Source: Arachis hypogaea (lineage: Eukaryota > Streptophyta > Magnoliopsida > Fabales > Fabaceae). Taken from it: 64,000 nucleotides of DNA. The notes under the pieces are model-generated. The model was not told the DNA's origin. It saw nothing but the letters and a program-made list of their open reading frames with translations, and made no database searches. The DNA lies in the NCBI RefSeq assembly GCF_003086295.3, contig NC_092052.1, positions 26,263,427 through 26,327,426 of the forward strand. The letters run 5' to 3'. Both the position numbers and the translations under genes were made by a program. This document shows, piece by piece, positions 56,252 through 64,000 of this stretch; position 1 is the stretch's first letter; the number at the start of each line of letters is the position of its first letter.

Positions 56252-56749
56252 GAATAAAGTATCGTTTTTGTCCCCAACGTTTGGGGTAAGTCCCAAAGTT
56301 GTCCCTAACGTTTTAATCGTCCTATTTAAGTCCTTAATATTTCAAAACTGACTCAATGTTGTCCTACCATTAGGGATCCGTTAACAGAATTGACGACAGG
56401 ACAAAATTGAGACGATTTTGAAACGTTAGGGACTTAAATAGGACGAAAACGTTGGGAACAAAAATGATACATAGAAATAAATTTTAATTTTATCCTTCAA
56501 TAATATCAATTTTTTACTATACATAGTATTCAATTATTTAAGTCTCTAACGTTTTCGTTCTATTTAAGTCCCTAACGTTTCAAAATCATCTCAATTTTGT
56601 CCCGCTGTCAATTCTGTTAACGGGTCCCTAACGGTAGGACAACATTGAGTCAATTTTGAAACGTTAGGGACTTAAATAGGACGATTGAAATGTTAGGGAC
56701 AACTTTGGGACTTACCCCAAACGTTGGGGATAAAAACGATACTTTACTC
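56252..56749. mobile_element. 500-bp foldback MITE, near-palindromic
   Basis: Arms of about 210 bp (56252-56473 and 56540-56749) are near-complements, starting GAATAAAGTATCGTTTTTG and built of tccctaacgttt / gtcctatttaagtcc words. The single-stranded centre is about 65 bp. Flanks taattttca and taattttaa agree at 8 of 9 bases, a Mutator-type duplication. If transcribed it would form a long hairpin RNA. Confidence 0.82.
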
Positions 56750-57110
56750 TAATTTTAAAAAATGACATTATTAAATTAAGTCATGTGCGTATAAAAATAA
56801 ATTAGTTACACTCTAAGCGCATATTTAATATAATACGCCATCTTCTATGTTGGTATGGTAAGATAGTATCTATACAATATAAAATTAATCTAATAATATC
56901 ACATAACAATATCTAGGAGATAATAATTTTATTAAATATAGTACTCTTTTAAAATAATCATAAATAATTTAATTATAAATAATCAAATATACGAGTATAA
57001 TAATCAAATATACGAGTATAAACAATTAAATATAATAATTTGCAAGTACTCATAAATAATCAGTATAATAATACGAGTATATTTACTTAATAATTTAATT
57101 TATTTCAATA

Positions 57111-57275
57111 AAAATAAATATACCTATTCGTTATTTATCAAAAAACTTTACTTTTTTTTATAAAAATTTTTAATTTTAATTTATTAATTATTTAATTTAT
57201 TTCAATAAAAATAAATATACCTATTCATTATTTATCAAAAAACTTCACTTTTTTTTATAAAAAATTTAATTTTTA
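57111..57275. repeat. Tandem duplication of about 90 bp
   Basis: aataaatatacctattc and ttatttatcaaaaaactt occur twice, with single-base differences. A smaller repeat, aatcaaatatacgagtata, occurs twice at 56982-57020. Confidence 0.75.
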
Positions 57276-57838
57276 ATTTATTTATTATTTCTTATTAAAA
57301 TAAAAATTTAAAATTTTTATTTATAAATATATAAATACCATTGGAACCTAAAAAAATAACATGTTAAAAAAATTTGAATTCACCGAAAACAGTTATGCAG
57401 TGGGATAAGAAGTATCCATGGTGATTCCACATAATCCAAGACCAGTATATATGCCTCTTTTGTCCCTTATCTCGTTCAGTGCCTGTGAATTCTTAACAAT
57501 CTAACAATTAGTACCAATTTCATTTGTATCATACATGATCAAACTCATACCCACATGTTCTATCAAAAATACTACTGGAATAAAAAATGACCATATCTCT
57601 GAGTCACCAATTTTCCAATTATGTATATCTCGGGTACTGAGCTCGTATTCTATATTTGCATGTATCTCGGAACCCATTTAACTCTTCTGATACAGATTGA
57701 GGTCTTAGTACTCGAGATGTGTTCAATTTTTAAGACTCTCTCAATAACTGAGATGTGGCCAATTATGTATTTATATAATTATGCTGTATTTTATTTATTT
57801 TTGTAAATTTTATATTTATTTAAGTTAAATATAAAAAA

Positions 57839-58455
57839 CCCATCTCAGTTTCATTCTTGTGCAAACACTTTGGCTTGATGAAGCTTCATTTTTCATTACT
57901 GCACAATTTCGGAAAAGAAGAAGAAAAAGGAGTTCTTTCCCTCTGATTCAAATCAAATGCTACAATTTATTCTTAGAGTCAAGCTAAGATTAATGGTGCT
58001 TAGCCAAATCAAGCTTGGTTAGAAGTTTGGTTTGTCCTTGATAGAATTAAGAAGAATCCTTAAAAATTAGTGTTTGTAATCTTTGAAAAAGATAATGAAA
58101 GTTCTACCATAGTTATGGTGAAGACTGGAATAGGCCACATTGCACAAGGTGGTTGAACCAAGATCCATGGTTGTGTTCTTTTCTCTTCTCTACTTTCTGT
58201 TTTATTTGTTAGGAGATCAAATAAAATTGTCTCCTGCATAATCAACTTCGCAGACATCATAACTACATAGCTTCTCGCTTTAGCTTCTCTGTTCTATTAT
58301 TGTATCAATCGTATAAGACAAAATAAAATTATCTCCTGCATAATCTTTAGTGCAGACATTGCAGCAACTCTGTTTAAAATTCTGGTCGATGCTTAAAGTA
58401 TACAAGTTTAAAAGAAGTCATAGATTCAACCCTAATTCTCTAGGCCATTGAGAAT
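57839..58455 (+). repeat. Probable 5' LTR region of the copia element
   Basis: It lies directly before a tRNA-iMet primer site and holds two copies of caaataaaattgtctcctgc/caaaataaaattatctcctg (58217 and 58318). The LTR 5' end is not resolved. No coding region. Confidence 0.4.
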
Positions 58456-60926
58456 ATCAATTGGTATCAGAGCTAAGGTGTCAAGCATCAAGTCTAACAA
58501 CTTAGAGCAAAGATCCAAATGGCCAGCATGGGAGCAAATGTCATTGCTTACACTCTCATAGAAGGGCAATCTAACAACAGACTACCATACTTAAATGGCA
58601 AGAACTACACCTACTAGAATGAGAGAACACAGATATTTGTGTAGTCCATTGACTATAACATATGGAAGATCATTATGAATAGTCCACAAGTCCCAATAAA
58701 GACAAGTGTTGAAGGAGTTGTAACTCCCAACAAAAAAGTCAAATGGAATGATGAAGACAAGAAGAAAGTGGAGCTCAATGCCAAGGCTATCAATATGATG
58801 CACTGCGCCATTAGTTTTGAGGAATTTCAAAAGGTGTCCAGATGCAAAATAGTAAAAGTGATTTGGAATAAACTCCAAGTCACACATGAAGGCACACAAC
58901 AAGTAAAGAAAACAAGGATTGATATGCTTAGACAGGAATATGAAATATTCTCTATGAAGAAAAGAGAAACCATTGATAAAATGTTTAAAAGATTTTCAGT
59001 CATCATAAATAGCTTAGATGCTATGAGGATGACTTATACCAAACAAGTGATAGTGAGAAAAATACTTAGAAGTCTCACTAAAGAGTGAAAAACAAAAGCA
59101 ATTGTTATTGCTAAGAACAATAATCTGAATCAAATGATATATGATGAGTTGAGAGAAATACTACTTGCCTACGAAATCACATACTTGAACCGTGACACAA
59201 AAAAAAGGAGTGGCTTTGAAATTCAAAATTGATCCATTGGAAGAGGATTCCGATGATAGTTTTCAGATGACAAAATTGTGTTTTGTGCTAGGAGATTAAA
59301 AAGACTCATGAGGAGCAAAGGCAAGAGTAGAAGCTCAAGTTCAAAGGAGCACAAGAGGGATCTCAATAAAGTTATATGTCATCATTGCAAGGATTCTAAA
59401 GAGGTTGGCCATTTCAAATTTGATTGTCCTAAATTCAAGAAGGAGGACAAAATGAAGAAAGAAAAGAAGAAGGTGCCGATGACATCATAGGAGGACCTTG
59501 AGAATGACTCCGATGATGAAGATGAGTCTGAATACGAAGCACAAGTGTGTTTTATGGCTGGTCATGATTAACTTGGTGAGATTTTTCTTGCATCCAAGAA
59601 AAAAAAAGATATGTTGTACTTGGATAGTGGATGTTCAAGGCATAGAACCGGAAAGTCAACTTTCTTCATCAAACTCAACAAGTATGATGGAGGATTTGTG
59701 ATTTTTGGTGATGATGGAAAGGGAAAGATCATTGGCATCGACAAAGTCGGTAAAGATTTTTCTACTTTTATTGACAATGTGTTTTTGGTTGATGGTTTGA
59801 AATATAATCTTTTGAGTATTAGCCAATTTTGATACTTAGAATTTTGGATAATTTTCAAAAGATTGAAATGCTTTGTTGTTAATGAAAAGTCAGATGAAGT
59901 ATTGTTTGTAACAAAGAGATATAATATTGTGTATAGACTCATACTGGATGAACTTAAAAGTCAAAATATGACTTGTTTTAATTTCACGGAATCTGAAAAA
60001 TAGTTTTGGCATAAAAAGTTTGGACATGCTAACATGTTTTAAATAGCCAAGTTAGTTAAGAAGGATTTAGTGAAAGGTCTTCCTAAAATCAAATTTGACA
60101 ATGACATCATGTAATGTCTGTCAAATAAGTAAACAAACTAATTAAATCAAATGAAGACATTTTTACTAAAAGACCTCTTGAATTGCTACATATTGATTTT
60201 TTTGGTCCAACTAAAACTCAAAGTTTAGGAGACAAACACTATGGCTTGGTTATTGTAGATGATTACACAAGATTTGGTTGGGTTCTTTTTCTTACTCATA
60301 AGAGTGATGTATTTTCGACTTTTGAAATTTTTAGCAAAAAGGGTTCAAAATGAAAAAGATTTAAAGATTGCGTCTATTAGAAGCGATCATGGAAAAGAAT
60401 TTGAAAATCATGATTTTGAAACCTTTTGTGATGAACTAGGCATTTCACATCACTTTTTTTGTCCATGAACACCTCGACAAAATAGTGTTGTGAACAAAGA
60501 AATAGATGTCTTCAAGAAATTAGTAGAATCATGTTATGTGAAAGAAATGTTTCCAAATCTTTTTGGGCCGAAACTATCAACACAACTTGCTATATTTTAA
60601 ATAGAACAATCATTAGAAAGTTTTTGAAGAAAACTCCTTATGAATTGTGGAAAGAAAACCCACCTAATCTCAAATATTTTCATATCTTTAGATGCAAATG
60701 CTTTGTATTGAATACTAAAGACAACTTGAGAAAATTTGATCCAAAAACTTATGAATGCATATTCATTGGTTATTCTACATCTAGCAAAGCTTATAAAGTT
60801 TATCACAAAGAGTCTAGAGTTGTTAAGGAATCCATACATGTTACTTTTTTTTATTCTAATGCTATTTCAAGTGCTCTTGAAGATAAAAGTGTAGGTGCTC
60901 AAAATGGTGAAATCAAGGATGAGAAC
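58456..60926 (+). mobile_element. Ty1/copia retrotransposon remnant, interrupted
   Basis: It has a primer site TGGTATCAGAGC (58463-58474). Gag follows (58510-59480), with WNDEDKKKVELNAKAINMM, VIWNKLQVTHEGT and a knuckle CHHCKDSKEVGHFKFDC. The protease has YLDSGCSRHRTG (active site D-S-G), the GAG-pre-integrase has FWHKKFGHANM, and the integrase has HIDFFGPTKT and SIRSDHGKEFEN, then SFWAETINTTCYILNRTI and the tail VYHKESRVVKESIHVTF. This gag-protease-integrase order is Ty1/copia, probably the SIRE/Maximus branch (inference). Stops and shifts are frequent (58617, 59086, 60001, 60112 and others). The sequence ends abruptly at 60926, where a Tat element begins; RT and RNase H may lie beyond the window. 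Confidence 0.85.
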
Positions 60927-61406
60927 TGTTCATACCCTGGGTCGAGCTATGCGACCCGGGATGATTGAAGACAAAAGCGACCGACCTCCTCAGGTCAGGT
61001 CCCCGACCTCTCCTTTAAAGAGTTCGGTCAAATCGCCATAAGAAGCCCAAGCAGGCCCAATCTAAAGGCAGCCAAAGCCTAGAAAGATAAAGGCAGTTTC
61101 CCTTAGAGATAAGATGACTTCACCCAAAGATAAGATAAGATAACTAACTTATCTTAAAGGGAGGTCACTCCACACTACTATAAATACACTGGAGCACCCA
61201 GGTATAACTCATACTCTGATTCTACATAAAATACCTGCTCAAAGCCTATGCTAACTTAAGCATCGGAGTCTCTTGCAGGTACCACCCCCTCCGGTGATCA
61301 AGGATCAACAGCACCACCAGCACCAACAAGTCGGACACGACAGCTCCAGCTACCACAGCAGATCTCATCCGAGATCGACCTTCAGTTTCAGGTAACCCTC
61401 TGAACA
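60927..61406 (+). repeat. 5' LTR of the nested Tat element
   Basis: Starts TGTTC and ends GAACA, a perfect 5-bp inverted end. A TATA box (tataaata, 61179-61186) and the leader agcatcggagtctcttgcagg (61259-61279) are inside. The length is 480 bp. Confidence 0.85.
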
Positions 61407-61407
61407 T

Positions 61408-61425
61408 TGGCGCTGTTGCCGGGAA
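61408..61425 (+). other. Primer binding site, tRNA-Asp type
   Basis: TGGCGCTGTTGCCGGGAA, one base after the LTR, matches the complement of the plant tRNA-Asp 3' end except for T at the seventh base and A at base 17. Tat/Athila elements commonly use this primer. Confidence 0.82.
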
Positions 61426-61447
61426 ACCTGGAAGTCATTCCATCATC

Positions 61448-63310
61448 ATGGCGGACAACCTTGACAACGACCACAACTCTGATTTGGAAAACAGAATGCC
61501 GCATAAGAACGCAGAAATCACACCGAAAGATACATCTCAACCAAACGGAGATAAGCATTCACCAAATACAAAAATCTTGGATGCCCTACAGGCTCAACAG
61601 GATCATCTCAAACAGCTCAAAAAAGAGGCCGAGCATCAATGAGAGGCCGAGAGGGACCTCCGGAGAGAAACTAGGCGACGCCGAGAGCTAGAAAACAAGC
61701 TCCTAAAGCTCGAGGCTGATCTCAAAGCTAAAACTGTTCAGTCCAGTCACGATGACAGCTCCCACAAGGACCAAGATCCCTTCACCAAAGAAATCATGAA
61801 AGCTAAAGTTCCAAAGGATTTTAAAGCTCCTAACATGACCCCATACGACGGTACCTCTGATCCAAGCCATCATCTCAGCAATTTCAGAAGCAGAATGTAT
61901 TTCACTGACACCTCAGACGCCATTCGATGCAAAGCCTTCCCGACTACCCTAACAAAGACAGCAATAAAGTGGTTCGACAGTTTGCCTCCTAGATCCATCA
62001 CAAGCTTCGACGACTTAGCCAAAAAATTCCTTGCCAGATTCTCCATCCAGAAGGACAAAGCCAAACATGCCCCGAGCCTATTAGGGATCAAGCAAGGAGA
62101 TCGGGAAAGTCTTCGCAACTACATGGAAAGATTTAACAAAGCGTGTCTGGACATACAAAGTCTGCCAATAGAAGCAGCCATCATGGGTCTCATCAATGGC
62201 TTGCGAGAAGGACCTTTTAGTCACTCTATATAAAAAAAGCATCCAACATCTCTGAATGAGGTACAAGAACGGGTAGAAAAGTATATTAACATGGAGGAGA
62301 ATTCTCGATTAGGAGAAATCTCAAAACCTGGATTCTCCTACCCCTCTCGGGACAAGGATAAAGAGTCCAAGAAAAAAGAAGATCAACCCAGTGAGAAGCC
62401 TAGAAAATACCAAAATTACACCCCTCTTCGGGTGTCTCTTGTGGATGTTTACCGAGAAATATGCAACACTGCGAAGATCCCACCACCCCGCCCAATCAAA
62501 AACAAAAGAGGAGGGGGAAGTCAGACAGAGTACTATAAATACCACCGAATTTACGGACATCCTACTAACGAGTGCTTCAACCTAAAGAATGTCATAGAGA
62601 AATTGGCAAGAGAAGGGCGATTAGATTGGTACTTAGCCAACAAAGCGGATGAACCAGGAAAAAGAAGAAGGGACAAAGAGGTCGGACGAGTTGAACGACC
62701 ACCCCACACTCCTAAGAGACATGTTCATATGATAAATGGAAGATTCACAGGAGGAAGGATATCTAAATCATCTCAGAAAAGACATCTTAAAGTGGTATAT
62801 CATGTCGAAGAAGGAGAGAGGTCATCCGACCTCCCCACTATTACCTATACCTAAGAAGATGCAATAGGCATCATCCCGGGGCATGATGATCCCATGGTCA
62901 TTACTATCATATTGGCCAACGGTAATCTCCACAGAACACTGGTAGACCAAGGAAGCTCCGCGGATATCTTATTTAAATCCGCCTTCGATAAACTCGGTTT
63001 GCAAGATAAAGAGCTCAGAGCATATCCGAATAGCTTGTTCGGACTGGGAGACACTCCAATCCAACCACTTGGATATATCTCACTACACACAACCTTTGAA
63101 AAGGAAATTCGGTCAAGGACACTCAACATAGACTACATCGTAGTCGATGTGAGCTCAGCTTACAACGCCCTAATAGGTCGGACAACACTAAACCAGATCG
63201 CCGCAGTGGTCTCGACTCCACATCTGTGCATAAAGTTCCCAACTTCGGAAGGGATCACCGCGATAAAAGGAGACCAAAAAATTGTGCGACGTTGTTACAA
63301 TGAAATCTGA
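61448..63310 (+). pseudogene. Gag-protease of the nested Tat element, with stops
   Basis: One frame runs from MADNLDNDHNSD with four stops (TGA 61640, TAA 62231, TAA 62852, TGA 63308) and no shift until the end. There is a coiled coil (LQAQQDHLKQLKKEAEHQ), then the retrotransposon gag domain (IMKAKVPKDFKAPNMTPYDG, AIKWFDSLPPRSITSFDDL, RFNKACLDIQSLP), then a zinc-knuckle-like YHRIYGHPTNECFNLKNVIE in which the usual first Cys is Tyr. The aspartic protease has LVDQGSSADILF and ALIGRTTLN. The gag protein would form the particle; the protease would cut the polyprotein. The RT part is one frame away after a likely one-base loss near 63305. Confidence 0.85.
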
Positions 63311-64000
63311 ACCTTAAAGGCAACCCCAAAGGAGAGGAAATTAACACTATCAAACTCGGGAAAGTTCGAGCTCGCGAGGAACTTCGTCCACAACCTGAAG
63401 GCGAGACTGAAGAACTCCAAATCGACGATGCCCGGGATAAGACAACAAATGTTGGGGCAACCTTAAAGGGAGACTTAAAGGAGCCTCTGATACAATTCCT
63501 AAAGGATAACGCCAACCTCTTTGCATGGAAGGCCACAAACATGCTGGGCATAGATCCCAAACTAATGTGCCACAAACTGGCAGTATACCCAGGATCTCGG
63601 CCAGTGCAGCAGAAACGTAGGAAGCCCGGACCAGAAAGATCCCAAGCTGTGGAATAGCAGGTACAAGCCTTACTGGAGGCAGGATTCATAAAAGAGGTCA
63701 AGTATCCACTATGGCTAGCCAACGTTGTCTTGGTAAAAAAGTCAAAAGGGAAGTGGCGGATGTGCACTGACTACACCGATCTCAATAAAGCCTGTACAAA
63801 AGATCCCTACCCACTCCCAAGTATAGACACTCTAGTGGATGCCTCTTTCGGATATAAGTACCTCTACTTCATGGATACTTATTCAGGATACAATCAAATC
63901 CCGATGTATCCACCCGACAAAGAAAAGACCTCGTTCCTAACCCCAAAAGAAAATTATTGCTATATCGTCATGCCATTCGAGCTCAAAAACGCAGGAGTTA
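63304..64000 (+). pseudogene. Reverse transcriptase N-terminal part (cut by window end)
   Basis: Frame from 63304: LKGNPKGEEINTIKLGKVRA, then LFAWKATNMLGIDPKLMCHK, then RPVQQKRRKPGPERSQAVE-stop (TAG 63655), then QVQALLEAGFIKEVKYPLWL, KGKWRMCTDYTDLNKACTKD, and YFMDTYSGYNQIPMYPPDKE, the first catalytic block. The YxDD box is beyond the window. One stop plus the upstream frame change make it defective. Confidence 0.85.

Larger units (their letters stand above)
55845..57838. mobile_element. Non-autonomous element with about 240-bp terminal inverted repeats
   Basis: The left arm (55845-56085) and right arm (57590-57838) are inverted copies. They share gacctcaatctgtrtcagaa, gagttaaatgg, gagatacatgcaaa and taaataaatataaaat. 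Long inverted arms are typical of Mutator-like elements. The interior has no transposase and holds the foldback MITE 56252-56749 and a local tandem duplication (57111-57275). Outer ends are approximate, and no target duplication is identified. Confidence 0.7.
60927..64000 (+). mobile_element. Ty3/gypsy Tat-lineage element, 5' part, nested in copia
   Basis: The 5' LTR (60927-61406), a tRNA-Asp primer site, gag-protease and the start of RT are in the order expected. It is inserted into the copia remnant at 60926. It resembles the element at 1-3282 in lineage, but the LTR sequences differ. The window cuts it in the RT. Confidence 0.88.

Overview
This window is intergenic-rich plant nuclear DNA. 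It is AT-rich and intron-bearing, and most of it is nested transposable elements around a few host genes. The best clue to the host is a pair of EXO70-type genes, one with an N-terminal multi-pass membrane segment. As I recall, that layout belongs to a legume-specific EXO70 class (EXO70J). I infer a legume, quite possibly a peanut (Arachis) relative. I could not check the species.

Layout. 1-3282: 3' end of a Tat-lineage Ty3/gypsy element, with the integrase tail, a spliced antisense gene and the 3' LTR. 3290-4035: LINE remnant. 4266-7240 (minus): a four-exon BAG co-chaperone gene with a SINE in its last intron and a G-box/TATA promoter. 7778-14743: DNA transposons, namely two hAT copies, two copies of one Mutator-like MITE (one nested in a hAT), a CACTA remnant, and a Pack-MULE carrying a piece of a bHLH (JAM/bHLH13-like) gene. 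15015-23485: a decayed autonomous Mutator-like element. It has a FAR1-type transposase on the minus strand, facing plus-strand genes for a viroplasmin-domain protein and an Ulp1-like cysteine protease.

26654-28285: a one-exon EXO70 gene without membrane anchor. 32325-41452: a recently inserted Ty3/gypsy element with near-identical 2.8-2.9 kb LTRs, an exact 5-bp target duplication and a defective internal region lacking gag. It sits exactly between two tandem copies of an older repeat. Its LTRs carry hairpin and tandem-repeat arrays and a 179-codon ORF. 44883-46955: the membrane-anchored EXO70 gene. 53420-55013 (minus): a third EXO70 copy, broken. Sequence downstream of the first two EXO70 genes is also duplicated, so this is a segmental duplication later pushed apart by transposons.

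55845-57838: an element with about 240-bp inverted repeats, itself carrying a 500-bp foldback MITE. 58456-60926: a Ty1/copia remnant cut by a second Tat-lineage element (60927 to the window end), whose 5' LTR, tRNA-Asp primer site, gag-protease and start of reverse transcriptase are visible.

Only BAG and the two intact EXO70 genes look like working host genes. Every transposon coding region I followed has stops, frameshifts or deletions, so any activity would depend on enzymes supplied from elsewhere.
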